Shown here piece by piece: positions 1 to 6,598 of a stretch of DNA of 64,000 nt (positions within the stretch are counted from its first letter, which is position 1; each line of letters starts with the position of its first letter). The stretch is taken from contig CAJUKU010000007.1 of assembly GCA_910587425.1 (NCBI GenBank), positions 62,001-126,000 of the forward strand, read 5' to 3'. A program made the position numbers and the translations under genes. Source of the stretch: an uncultured Muribaculaceae bacterium (lineage in GTDB: Bacteria; Bacteroidota; Bacteroidia; Bacteroidales; Muribaculaceae). The notes under the pieces are model-generated. The model was not told where the DNA came from, did no database searches, and saw nothing but the letters and a program-made list of their open reading frames with translations.

Positions 1-293
1 TCTATCATTCCCATCGGAACGGACGGTGAATGATCGGCAACCGGATCGGTGGAGATCTCTACCATGCGCGGGCGGCGCGCATCCTTGGCGCGATTGCGGT
101 ACACTGCTCCTATTATATACCGCCCCGGATGCACGACATTCAACCCGGTAGACATGGCGCGGTGTACATCCATCACGGCACGATGCAACGCATCCGCCGC
201 CGCATCCGGATCCGGATAGCAGCAGCGGCACGCGGACAGCAGGCGGTCATAATTATCCGCCGCATAGTTAAGAAAGGTGTCGGGTGAGGATAT
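1..293 (-). CDS. sigma-70-like phage regulator, 3' end outside window
   Basis: An open leftward frame of about 100 codons runs off the left edge. The visible protein begins with SSPDTFLNYAADNYD and contains AVYRNRAKDARR, which resembles the region 2 helix of small sigma factors (the ARNxxxDxxRR pattern). No ATG, GTG or TTG lies in frame near the upstream stop. The best start is an ATA codon at 291-293, about 20 bases after a good -7/-33 promoter. A later ATG would remove the first helix. It is a separate transcription unit after the early-operon terminator, the place a late-gene activator would occupy. The sigma role is inference from short similarity and position. Confidence 0.45.
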   Translation of the reverse strand, partial: MSSPDTFLNYAADNYDRLLSACRCCYPDPDAAADALHRAVMDVHRAMSTGLNVVHPGRYIIGAVYRNRAKDARRPRMVEISTDPVADHSPSVPMGMI

Positions 294-319
294 GATGATG
301 ATAAAGGTTTATGTGATAA

Positions 320-350
320 CAAAATTAACCAATTATCTGTAAATTTACAA
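320..350 (-). promoter_or_regulatory. Bacteroidetes-type promoter for the sigma-like gene
   Basis: Reading leftward, TTG (348-350) is followed by 20 bases and then TAATTTTG (320-327), which fits the -33/-7 consensus TTTG-N19-21-TAnnTTTG. It sits between the terminator of the early operon and the sigma-like gene, so that gene can be expressed independently of the early operon. Confidence 0.5.
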
Positions 351-360
351 GCATCGGAAT

Positions 361-396
361 AAAAAAAAGGTCGCCCTTTTTGCAGACGACCTTTTT
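361..396 (-). terminator. hairpin terminator of the element's early operon
   Basis: AAAAGGTCG (365-373) pairs with CGACCTTTT (387-395) across a 13-base loop. Eight A residues on the left give a U-run for leftward transcripts, and five T residues on the right would let it act on rightward transcripts as well. It lies about 45 bases past the last small gene of the leftward operon. Confidence 0.7.
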
Positions 397-440
397 AGAC
401 TTTCGGGTGCGCACTTACGCTTTCACTTTCAGGCGTACTG

Positions 441-551
441 TCAGGTTCTCTCTCTAAATGAGTAGTCACACGTCATGGTGAGCAATAGCCACCACCACGA
501 CCAGCCAGCCCCTATGGCTTTGCTGATCAAAAATGCTGCTGTAAGTATCAT
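441..551 (-). CDS. 36-residue membrane peptide with WSWWW motif
   Basis: The ATG overlaps the stop of the gene before it (ATGA), so the two are probably translationally coupled. The peptide has a hydrophobic helix, then GAGWSWWWLLLT, then a short charged tail. Very small proteins with a WSWWW block after one hydrophobic segment recur in phage genomes of many hosts, but their function is not established. It is the last gene before the operon terminator. A holin-like or other membrane role is only a guess. It is too short for most gene callers. Confidence 0.6.
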   Translation of the reverse strand: MILTAAFLISKAIGAGWSWWWLLLTMTCDYSFRERT

Positions 552-946
552 ATCATTGCTTTCTTTGGTTTAATGGTTATCTCCACTTCGATTGGGTCTG
601 AATCCCATGTTATGTCGGGGAAAAGCTCGGATGGAAGCCGATATATCGCTCTTTCATCGGGAGACAAATCTATCCACCAATCGCCACCGCTTCGTTCCGG
701 TTTTATTCGGAGTAATCCGAGTAGTCCATCCTGCGTTCTCGCCACCCACCCGCTGATTGTCGCTTCGGGGTGTGGATGGTCGAGGTTGAAGTCAAGGTCT
801 GTGTCCTTGTAGAAATTCCCCTCCTCATCAGCATAATACTGAATGAAAGGGATTGCCTCTTTTCCTGTAAATTCTTCATAAGTGTGGCAAGATACCTCTC
901 TCACTTCAAAAGGCATACCTGTTGTTCCTGCTAATTTTGCTTTCAT
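548..946 (-). CDS. hypothetical phage protein, 132 aa
   Basis: I do not recognise the family. The protein is acidic and soluble, has no signal peptide, and carries a tryptophan-rich stretch (GDWWIDLSPDERAIYRLP) in its second half. Its start overlaps the end of the upstream gene by four bases and its stop overlaps the WSWWW peptide start, so it lies inside a tightly coupled leftward operon. A nucleic-acid or host-takeover role cannot be read from the sequence. Confidence 0.65.
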   Translation of the reverse strand: MKAKLAGTTGMPFEVREVSCHTYEEFTGKEAIPFIQYYADEEGNFYKDTDLDFNLDHPHPEATISGWVARTQDGLLGLLRIKPERSGGDWWIDLSPDERAIYRLPSELFPDITWDSDPIEVEITIKPKKAMI

Positions 947-1149
947 TTATTTGCTTGTTTTAGGTCGATTTCAATGTCTATCTCTTTCTCGAAAAGGTCG
1001 CAACTATTGTCTTTGTCAAGACTGCAATACCGTTCGCAGTATCTCTCCGCTTCATCTTTGTCGAAGAATACGCTAACATCGTCCGGCGTGAAGTACACAC
1101 CATTCCAAGAAGATTCAGCCACTATGTAGATTGTCTTTTTCATCGTCAT
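943..1149 (-). CDS. hypothetical phage protein, 68 aa
   Basis: A small acidic protein (start MTMKKTIYIVAESSWNGVYF) with many aspartate, glutamate and cysteine residues. It begins with a beta-strand-like segment and continues with charged helices. It overlaps both neighbours by four bases (ATGA-type junctions), which supports translation. No known domain is recognised. Confidence 0.55.
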   Translation of the reverse strand: MTMKKTIYIVAESSWNGVYFTPDDVSVFFDKDEAERYCERYCSLDKDNSCDLFEKEIDIEIDLKQANK

Positions 1150-1331
1150 TCTTCTTTCTTTTGAAATATCGTACAGACACCTTCATTCCTGCGGAGGATT
1201 GTAGAGCAACGGACACACACAATTCTTTTTTCCACTCCCTTGTGTGTGAGCGTAACTACTTCGTCGTGATAGAATCCACACCATCCTCCTTTGCCGAAGT
1301 GACAGCATTTGTTGTACTTGTTCATCATCAT
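1146..1331 (-). CDS. small cysteine-rich phage protein, 61 aa
   Basis: The protein starts MMMNKYNKCCHFGKGGWCGF and later has CVRCS. Paired cysteines and a histidine suggest a zinc-ribbon-like fold, though spacing is irregular. The four-base overlap with the next gene supports it as coding. The exact start among the first three methionines is open. Function unknown. Confidence 0.5.
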   Translation of the reverse strand: MMMNKYNKCCHFGKGGWCGFYHDEVVTLTHKGVEKRIVCVRCSTILRRNEGVCTIFQKKEE

Positions 1332-1390
1332 TCTGCTTTAAGTTGAAATATTCGTTACAAACAAACCCTTTTCGGGGGTGAGTCGGTCTT

Positions 1391-1708
1391 TCATTGGTCG
1401 AGGCTGTTAAGGTTGTCGCAGAGTTCGCGGGCGCAGAGCAGGGCATACTCGCGGTCATCGCCGTAGTCGAACCCGGCTATGCGTGTGGGGCAAGCCTGAG
1501 TGATCGGCACATCGTCGGCATCAACCGAACAGTAGTCAAGATGCAGATGCACGGCATAGTGGCGTTTGCGTCTCAGCGCCTCCTGCCTCAGCGCGTCGCG
1601 GCGAGCCTCAAGGCGGTTAATGCGTGATTCAAGACGGCGGATCTTGCGGATAGCGAGCGGGGCGATCAGCACTGCGGCAGCCACCGCTCCGAAAAGAATG
1701 TTAATCAT
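1391..1708 (-). CDS. membrane-anchored phage protein, 105 aa
   Basis: One N-terminal hydrophobic segment (residues about 3-20, LFGAVAAAVLIAPLAI) is followed by a basic coiled-coil stretch (RRLESRINRLEARRDALRQE) and a cysteine-containing tail. The layout of one membrane helix plus a heptad region is common among phage envelope or spanin-like proteins, but no lipobox or partner gene is present. The function is not assigned. Confidence 0.55.
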   Translation of the reverse strand: MINILFGAVAAAVLIAPLAIRKIRRLESRINRLEARRDALRQEALRRKRHYAVHLHLDYCSVDADDVPITQACPTRIAGFDYGDDREYALLCARELCDNLNSLDQ

Positions 1709-1741
1709 AATTGTTGGGGTTGTTTTAGGGTTTGTATCGTT

Positions 1742-3142
1742 TCAGAATGGCATGTCGTCCAGCGTGTCCGCCTGCCTTGCACGGTCAGCGCGCGGCAGAC
1801 GCAGCGGATCGATGTTGTAGAAATGCGTTGTCTCTGCGTTGAATCCGCAGATGAACCGGTATATGCCGGTGTTACGTCCCTTGGCTATATCGACCATCGC
1901 CGTGCCGCAGGTGTCTATGCCGGTGAACGGCTCCGGATACTTGAGCGCCGAACTGCGCGCCCATGGGCGGTATATCAGCGCGATTATGTCGGCAGCCTCG
2001 CCAATCTGTCCGGAGTCACGCAGACGGTCGAGCGTAGGCACCGCGCGATCCTGGCTGCGATTGAGCTGCGAGAGTGCCACAATCCATATTCCGAGCTCCT
2101 TGGCAAGATTCTTGAGACGGCGCGCCACATCGCCCATAGCCTGCTCCTTGTTGGTGGAGCGCATGTTGACGTTAAGGATTTGCAGATAGTCCACCACCGC
2201 GCCGCGTATGCCATGGCGCAGCACCATCGTACGGATGCTCGCCAGTATGCGGTCAATGCTGCTCGTGGCGTCGTCATCGAAGTAGCACAGGTGCGACGGA
2301 AGCGACGACATGCCGCGCTCAACCGCCTCGAGCTTGTCGTCAGGCAGCCGCTCCTGGAGTATGGCGCGGGAGTTCACACCCGACTGCATGGCGGCTATGC
2401 GTGCCGCCAGCTGGACGTTGCTCATCTCCATCGAGTAGAACGCCACCGGATGACCGGCTCGGATCGCCGACATGGCGAGAGCCGTGGCAAATGCCGTCTT
2501 ACCCATCGACGTTTCTCCCGCCACCACCACAAGATCCGTAGGCGAGAGTCCGCCGCGGCGGTCCATCTCTGAGAAGCCCGTGGGCGTGCCGAGCATCTCG
2601 CGCTCAGGCTGACGGTTAAGCTCCATCTGCCGGTGCAGCTCGGCGTTAGCCTCATCGAGGGTGTGCACATCGGCTGTAGCTGATGCAAACATGCCGTTCA
2701 GGCGCGCCACCGCCTCCTCCTGCACATCGGCAATGTCGTCGGTCTCTGTCGTGCCCGCATTCAGCAGATACGTGCCGAGTTCCCACATCTGACGCCGTAT
2801 AGCAAGCTCTTTGAGCCGGAGCACGTAATCCAGAATATCGCCAACCTGGGCAGCTTCCATCAGAGCGAACAGATCCGTGCGCCCCGCCGTCGCACCGGCT
2901 TTGGCGAGCGCGGCAGCCACGGATATGAAATTCACATCCTCGCCATGCGAATCGACCGCCATCACCGCCCGGAACACCTCCTGATGCCTCGGATCGTTGA
3001 AGCTGCCGTCGGTCAGATGCTCGCGCACAGCGCAGATGGTCCGCCCCTTCAGCCGTGTCGTCAGCAGCGTGCCCAGCACAGTGCGTTCACAGTCCGGATC
3101 ATGTACCGGCACGCCAAGCGCCGTCAGTTCATTCCTTGCCAT
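1742..3142 (-). CDS. dnaB: DnaB-family replicative helicase
   Basis: The 466-residue length is typical of DnaB. An N-terminal helical domain (residues about 15-115) is followed by a RecA-type motor. The Walker A loop is GETSMGKT (209-216), then come the SMEM segment, the VVDYLQI Walker B strand and ALSQLNRS. It should unwind DNA as a hexamer at the element's replication fork. The start overlaps the end of the DUF6291 gene by 14 bases, and with the VRR-NUC and DUF3127 genes upstream it forms a replication module. As a full-length copy separate from the host gene, it is likely the element's own helicase. Confidence 0.9.
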   Translation of the reverse strand: MARNELTALGVPVHDPDCERTVLGTLLTTRLKGRTICAVREHLTDGSFNDPRHQEVFRAVMAVDSHGEDVNFISVAAALAKAGATAGRTDLFALMEAAQVGDILDYVLRLKELAIRRQMWELGTYLLNAGTTETDDIADVQEEAVARLNGMFASATADVHTLDEANAELHRQMELNRQPEREMLGTPTGFSEMDRRGGLSPTDLVVVAGETSMGKTAFATALAMSAIRAGHPVAFYSMEMSNVQLAARIAAMQSGVNSRAILQERLPDDKLEAVERGMSSLPSHLCYFDDDATSSIDRILASIRTMVLRHGIRGAVVDYLQILNVNMRSTNKEQAMGDVARRLKNLAKELGIWIVALSQLNRSQDRAVPTLDRLRDSGQIGEAADIIALIYRPWARSSALKYPEPFTGIDTCGTAMVDIAKGRNTGIYRFICGFNAETTHFYNIDPLRLPRADRARQADTLDDMPF

Positions 3143-3827
3143 TGCGTCCGAGCCATTTCAGTACCGTCAGGTACAGGTTGGTGTATTTACCCCGCAGATC
3201 CTTGCGGTTGTCGATCTCGGCTACGGTCAGTGCTATCTGATTCGACGTATAGCCATGCTTCTCGCGCAGCGCCTCGAACTGAGCGGCGGTGATGCCGGTA
3301 CGCCAGTTGGAGGGATCATAGCAGTAAGGGGCATTATCCCTCACCCACGCGACAAACCTGGCATACTCCGGATTAGAGTCCGGTTCAGGGAAAAGAGTGT
3401 GCGCGGGCTTTTCTTTTCCATTTTTCTTTTTTATATCATTATCATTTACATTATCATTATCAGCTTTTTTTTGAACCTTTTGGTTTTCTGAAAAACCATT
3501 TGGTTTATTTTGGCTTTCTGAAAAGCAATTGCTTTTTTTGCTTTTCGGTCGTCCGCCCTTCATGCCGTTTTCCTTCATGCGGCGGCATCTATCCTGATAC
3601 TTCTCGGCATCACGCTCGAATGCAGCTCGGAATGGCGCGAACGCCAGCCGGTTCACGAAGTCTTTCAACAAACTTTCAAGGTTCGCCGCACATTCCTGCG
3701 TAGCCCCTTCGGCTACGCTCCTGTGATACGCCTTGATCGTCTTGAATAACTTGCCGGCTTGCGCGTCACTCAGCTCGTCGAGTGAGTCTAACAAGTCAAG
3801 ATATACTATAAATGATTTCCTTTCCAT
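3129..3827 (-). CDS. DUF6291 protein, probable replication/helicase-loader type
   Basis: The first half (residues 1-100, SFIVYLDLLDSLDELSDAQ onward) matches the pattern of DUF6291 proteins of Bacteroidales phages. A lysine- and asparagine-rich linker follows, and the C-terminal part (GYTSNQIALTVAEIDNRKDL) resembles the DnaD-like or primosome-type tails of phage replication proteins. It is immediately upstream of, and overlaps, the DnaB gene, which suits an initiator or loader. The linker DNA (3420-3540) is strikingly AT-rich. The role is inference from position. Confidence 0.65.
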   Translation of the reverse strand: MERKSFIVYLDLLDSLDELSDAQAGKLFKTIKAYHRSVAEGATQECAANLESLLKDFVNRLAFAPFRAAFERDAEKYQDRCRRMKENGMKGGRPKSKKSNCFSESQNKPNGFSENQKVQKKADNDNVNDNDIKKKNGKEKPAHTLFPEPDSNPEYARFVAWVRDNAPYCYDPSNWRTGITAAQFEALREKHGYTSNQIALTVAEIDNRKDLRGKYTNLYLTVLKWLGRNGKE

Positions 3828-3839
3828 GGTGATCTTTCC

Positions 3840-4223
3840 TCAGTCCGCACCATTGATAATCGTGCCTATGTGATTAATAAACTCCTCTATGCCGCGCACC
3901 ACCGTGTAGCTCACGCCCTGGGTCTCGCACACCCGCTGCCATTGCTTCTGAGCCGGCGACTGCCTGCCGGTGGGGGTCTTGAGCTCTATGGCGTGCACCC
4001 TGCCACGGTAGATCAGCAACAGGTCAGCCACGCCGGGCACCACACCCATCGCCTTGAGGCGCGCCGCTTCCGTAGGTGAGCGCCAACCGCCATTGGCGGC
4101 ATGAAACAGGCATCCCGCAAGGTGCGGATACTGGAGCCCGAACCAACGGCAGCACGCCATCTGTAGCCGCTCCTCATCGTGTCGCGTAGGGCGGCGTTTC
4201 ATCATGTATTGCTGCATGTCCAT
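3840..4223 (-). CDS. VRR-NUC domain nuclease
   Basis: A stand-alone VRR-NUC domain of 127 residues. The catalytic PD-(D/E)xK elements are visible as GVADLLL (Asp67) and IELKTP (Glu80 and Lys82), after an N-terminal helix with an HAANGG motif. VRR-NUC proteins are metal-dependent structure-selective nucleases, common in phages and thought to resolve replication or recombination junctions. It lies between the DUF6291 gene and an 88-residue hypothetical gene in the replication operon. Confidence 0.85.
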   Translation of the reverse strand: MDMQQYMMKRRPTRHDEERLQMACCRWFGLQYPHLAGCLFHAANGGWRSPTEAARLKAMGVVPGVADLLLIYRGRVHAIELKTPTGRQSPAQKQWQRVCETQGVSYTVVRGIEEFINHIGTIINGAD

Positions 4224-4229
4224 GGTGTC

Positions 4230-4496
4230 TCATTCCTTTATGTCCGGCTGATGAAGCAGCACCATCGGAATACGGTTGATGTTTATGGCACACCGGTAGC
4301 CGTCGCGCCGGTGCATCGAGCGCATGGCGGCGAGTGCTTCATCCCGGTCAGGACGCAGCTCCGAACGCTCCGCCGCCTCCATCAGCTCCGGCAGGGTGCA
4401 GCACGCAGGCACGCGCCCGTGCGCCACCTTGCGGCTGATGATGCGCCGTATCTCTGCCGTGAGCCGTTCCCGCCGGATCTGCGCAGCCTCAGCCAA
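4230..4496 (-). CDS. hypothetical phage protein, 88 aa
   Basis: A basic, mostly helical protein with RRERLTAEIRRIISRKVAHG near the start and a RRDGYRCAININRIP segment near the end. There is no recognised domain. It overlaps the end of the DUF3127 gene by eight bases and is followed closely by the VRR-NUC gene, so it belongs to the replication operon. A DNA-binding accessory role is possible but not shown. Confidence 0.6.
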   Translation of the reverse strand: MAEAAQIRRERLTAEIRRIISRKVAHGRVPACCTLPELMEAAERSELRPDRDEALAAMRSMHRRDGYRCAININRIPMVLLHQPDIKE

Positions 4497-4767
4497 GCAA
4501 GTTCACTCTTAGCGCGTGGGCTGTCACGGAGGTGTACCACCGTCCGTTCACCTCACGGCTGTCGATATCTATCTGCGCGCTCACACGGTCGCCCACCTGT
4601 ATCGGCGCACGGTCTGCGGGAGCGTCGCCGAACTCTGCCACAAGCAGCGTGTGGGGCCACCGTTCATCGGTCTCGATCACGTACTCACGCTTCTTCCACG
4701 GCTTTCCTGCCTTACTGGTGCCGCACGCTTCCGGCAGCACCGCCATTATTGTTCCTCTCAGTTCCAT
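4489..4767 (-). CDS. DUF3127 protein, single-strand DNA-binding-like
   Basis: The 92-residue protein has the typical DUF3127 layout: MELRGTIMAVLPEACGTSKAGKPWKKREYVIETD at the start, then VGDRVSAQIDIDSREVNGRWYTSVTAHAL. The family is widespread in Bacteroidetes phages and plasmids and is thought to have an OB-like fold. It opens the replication gene group downstream of the odd tRNA-like genes. Binding of single-stranded DNA is an inference from fold and context. Confidence 0.75.
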   Translation of the reverse strand: MELRGTIMAVLPEACGTSKAGKPWKKREYVIETDERWPHTLLVAEFGDAPADRAPIQVGDRVSAQIDIDSREVNGRWYTSVTAHALRVNLLG

Positions 4768-4840
4768 TGTTTTTATATTTTGGGGGTTAAGAATGTTGTC
4801 TGTAAAAAACCGCGCCTATCCTCACGGACTGACGCGGGGC

Positions 4841-4888
4841 GGTGACCGTCGCGACCGAAGTTCCTCTCTTGGAAAATCCGCGGTCACC
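4841..4888. repeat. inverted repeat between tRNA-like gene and DUF3127 gene
   Basis: GGTGACCG (4841-4848) is complementary to CGGTCACC (4881-4888), giving an 8 bp stem with a 32-base loop in the leader of the DUF3127 gene. Next to it, at 4819-4835, is one copy of a TCCTCACGGAYTGAC motif whose second copy lies at 5116-5132. Confidence 0.4.
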
Positions 4889-4928
4889 AACTACTTAACA
4901 CAATTTGCTACCATTATGAAAATGAAAA

Positions 4929-5010
4929 TGGTGGGCGGTGCGGGAGTCGAACCCGCCTCTCTGCGCCGGTGCACCGCGCGCAGTGTGTCAGCCATCTACA
5001 CTGACCGCCC
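4929..5010 (-). tRNA. tRNA-like gene with 13-base anticodon loop
   Basis: Acceptor arms GGGCGGT/ACCGCCC, discriminator A and an encoded CCA are intact. The D arm (GTGT/ACAC, loop with GG), the T arm (GCGGG, loop TTCGACT, CCCGC), the single base before the anticodon stem and the four-base variable region are all normal. The anticodon stem CTGCG/CGCAG is perfect, but the loop is 13 bases (4966-4978) instead of 7. TGC is exactly central in that loop, and a GCA reading with a preceding T is also possible, so no amino acid is assigned. It lies within the element's early transcript. Confidence 0.6.
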
Positions 5011-5014
5011 CTGT

Positions 5015-5049
5015 GCCGCCGGATTACGAGTCTACAGCGTACCGGCGGC
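5015..5049. other. strong stem-loop abutting the tRNA-like gene
   Basis: GCCGCCGG (5015-5022) pairs with CCGGCGGC (5042-5049). An inner TACG/CGTA stem follows a two-base bulge, and the loop is nine bases. On the leftward transcript it ends five bases before the tRNA-like gene starts, so it could mark or shield the 5' processing site. No U-run follows, so it is not an ordinary terminator. Confidence 0.45.
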
Positions 5050-5172
5050 GTGGAGAATAATAACAAATCTAACTATGGTATTGCTACCGGTTTTACGGCA
5101 CTCTTGCCGAGGGTGTCCTCACGGATTGACCCGATAGATCCAAATAAATCACATTATCATGAGTAACCGAGC

Positions 5173-5258
5173 GGGCGGGGCGGGGATGAATCCGCAACCT
5201 GTGGTACCCCCTGGATGAAGGGATGCGCGGAGGCATTTCCCGCGCCGTCTCACCGCCC
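5173..5258 (-). other. possible degenerate tRNA-like fold
   Basis: GGGCGGT (5252-5258, leftward) can pair with CCCGCCC (5173-5179) at six of seven positions. A five-pair stem GCGGA/CCCGC with loop TTCATC sits where a T arm belongs. The interior holds a GCGCGG/CCGCGC hairpin and a CCCT/AGGG hairpin. The conserved D-loop GG is missing and the T loop is one base short. It could be a decayed tRNA or a chance fold. It shares its 5' acceptor sequence with the tRNA-like gene at 4929-5010. Confidence 0.25.
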
Positions 5259-5426
5259 TTGTGCCGCGCTATGCTCACGCACCGCGCGGGTCTGCCTTGA
5301 AGTGAATTAAATCCAAAAATCAATCTTACTTACCTTAACATGGTCATCTATTACCTATACTGTGTGCGCCATTGCTGGCGCAGCGTCGAAGTTGAAAAGT
5401 AAAACCGCCGGACGTCATAGGCTTAC

Positions 5427-5633
5427 TTACACACTTTGACTGTCAGGAATGGTTTTGTGATATCCGGCGGTTTTGTCGTTCCTCTTGTCTGCTTCCTTCT
5501 GAAATCTTGATAACTCAACCGGTGGGCTGACCGGTAGCTCCAGTGTGTAGAATCCTCCGCGCCGTTCGACGCGGAGCCGTCTGTCACATATATGCAGCAG
5601 CGCGCTGATGATTCTCTTTATCTTCTGTTTCAT
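5427..5633 (-). CDS. hypothetical basic protein, 68 aa
   Basis: Starts MKQKIKRIISALLHICDRRLRVERRGGFYTLELPV and is followed by charged sequence. The N-terminal helix is amphipathic and basic, and the middle looks like short beta strands. It is colinear with the operon. Unlike its neighbours it has no overlapping junctions, so support is moderate. Function unknown. Confidence 0.45.
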   Translation of the reverse strand: MKQKIKRIISALLHICDRRLRVERRGGFYTLELPVSPPVELSRFQKEADKRNDKTAGYHKTIPDSQSV

Positions 5634-5649
5634 GAGTGTTGTTTTTGGG

Positions 5650-5958
5650 TTATCGTGAACGCTTGGACACTTGCGACTCCTGCAACAGATTGCGGTGCCA
5701 CTTGGCTACATCCTCATCCTCGGCGAGCTCGAGGGCAAGTTTGAAAAACTGCATCTCCATGTTGCTTATCGGCAACTGCGCGCCGAGCTTGACAAGGATG
5801 TTCATCACCGGCGAGATATATTCCCGTGGCGGACGGGTGAACACGATGTTCTTGTGCGCCCAGTGGTTCGACGCCGCCTTATTGCGGTCAAACACACCGT
5901 TGCTGTCCGTTATGGCGTAGCTCAGCTCCTTGCATTCCGTGCAGTATGCAAAATCCAT
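5650..5958 (-). CDS. hypothetical phage protein, 102 aa
   Basis: The N-terminus carries a CTECKEL zinc-knuckle-like pair of cysteines. A predicted helical C-terminal half (EMQFFKLALELAEDEDVAKWHRNLLQ) looks like a compact soluble domain. There is no known family. The gene lies 16 bases upstream of the 68-residue gene and just downstream of the second tRNA-like gene on the leftward transcript. Confidence 0.55.
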   Translation of the reverse strand: MDFAYCTECKELSYAITDSNGVFDRNKAASNHWAHKNIVFTRPPREYISPVMNILVKLGAQLPISNMEMQFFKLALELAEDEDVAKWHRNLLQESQVSKRSR

Positions 5959-5989
5959 GGTCTGTATGTCTTGATATTTATAACTTATG

Positions 5990-6076
5990 CGCCCGCAACC
6001 GGAGTCGAACCGGTATCTGCCGTTGTTGTTTCCTAAGTTCCAGCGTCGGCTGCTCTACCAATTGAGCTATGCGGGC
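5990..6076 (-). tRNA. tRNA-like gene with 22-24 base anticodon loop
   Basis: Acceptor GCCCGCA/TGCGGGC, D arm GCTC/GAGC with the usual GG-containing loop, T arm ACCGG, TTCGACT, CCGGT, and a four-base variable region are all canonical. The anticodon stem is GCCG/CGGC (6047-6050 and 6019-6022), closed by an A-A mismatch. Its loop, 6023-6046, is 24 bases (22 if the mismatch counts as a pair) and cannot fold to a 7-base loop. CCA is not encoded. No amino acid is assigned. It is the second such gene in the same operon. Confidence 0.6.
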
Positions 6077-6290
6077 TGCGGGGTCATACCCCGCGGGTGT
6101 ATGAAGAAAAGTGCATTCTCTCGCACGATTGCTTCTTTGTGTGTCACGGCGTGTCCGCACCACGGCGGCTGCACGTTCATCCGTTTCGGGGTTCATCACT
6201 CTGCGCCTTTTCCTGCTCTCGGACGGCGCGTCATAACCTCAACCGCCTTTGCTGCTCTCGGCAGGCGGTGTATGCCTCACGCTGTGCAGC
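6077..6290. other. gap with an imperfect direct repeat and only weak frames
   Basis: No convincing gene. Leftward, a segment around CCGAGAGCAG-S-AAAGGCG followed by GTTATGA or GTGATGA occurs twice (about 6227-6262 and 6191-6226), giving two start-like sites. The first gives a 12-codon frame. The second begins a 72-codon frame (ATG at 6196) that runs through the tRNA-like gene and is therefore doubtful. Codons in frame beyond the TAG at 6291-6293 also look protein-like (AAQREAYTACREQQRRLRL), which could mean decay or readthrough. Confidence 0.3.
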
Positions 6291-6386
6291 CTACTGCCTC
6301 AGCGTCATTTCCACGATGTCAATGTCCTCTCTGTCTGTTATCGGTGGGCACAGGCGGGACCAGCCGCACAGCGCCGCCGGGCTTAT
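6291..6386 (-). CDS. 31-residue peptide with apparent ATA start
   Basis: The frame beginning ATA-AGC at 6386 encodes SPAALCGWSRLCPPITD and ends EMTLRQ then TAG. The ATA overlaps the TAA stop of the gene before it and follows a G-rich run (GCGGGGGG) that could act as a ribosome binding site. Composition is typical of a small folded phage peptide. No ATG, GTG or TTG is available near the start, so the start is uncertain and the gene may be longer or non-functional. Confidence 0.35.
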   Translation of the reverse strand: MSPAALCGWSRLCPPITDREDIDIVEMTLRQ

Positions 6387-6598
6387 ACCCCCCGCCGGGT
6401 CGCGCCCTCGCGCAATGCCTGGCTCGCAGTGTGCGCCATGTCGGCAAACTGCTCCAGCATCCGCAGCAGCGTCATGTTGGTGTCGCGCAGCGTGTCGCGG
6501 CAGATCTCCAGTGTCTCAACCTCCGCCATCAGCGCGGCGATCTTCACGTCGGCGGGAACATCGCCGGAGGTGACAAGCCCCTCGAGCACCCGCCTCAT
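6383..6598 (-). CDS. hypothetical helical phage protein, 71 aa
   Basis: Start chosen at the ATG that overlaps the stop of the upstream membrane-protein gene (ATGA at 6595-6598). A longer frame upstream would overlap that gene entirely. The protein (MRRVLEGLVTSGDVPADVKIAALMAEVETLEICRDTL) is almost wholly helical and acidic with coiled-coil character. Function unknown. Confidence 0.5.
   Translation of the reverse strand: MRRVLEGLVTSGDVPADVKIAALMAEVETLEICRDTLRDTNMTLLRMLEQFADMAHTASQALREGATRRGV

Noticed and set aside
5093..5323. 76-codon leftward frame
   Set aside because: It covers the degenerate tRNA-like fold and repeat motif, is arginine/proline rich, and has no overlap with neighbours.
5978..6196. 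72-codon leftward frame
   Set aside because: It runs through the whole tRNA-like gene at 5990-6076, and its second half is simply the tRNA sequence translated.
6192..6386. TAG recoding in the element (readthrough of the 31-residue frame)
   Set aside because: The downstream frame looks protein-like but soon meets TGA. The other element genes are complete under the standard code, and neither tRNA-like gene carries a CTA anticodon.
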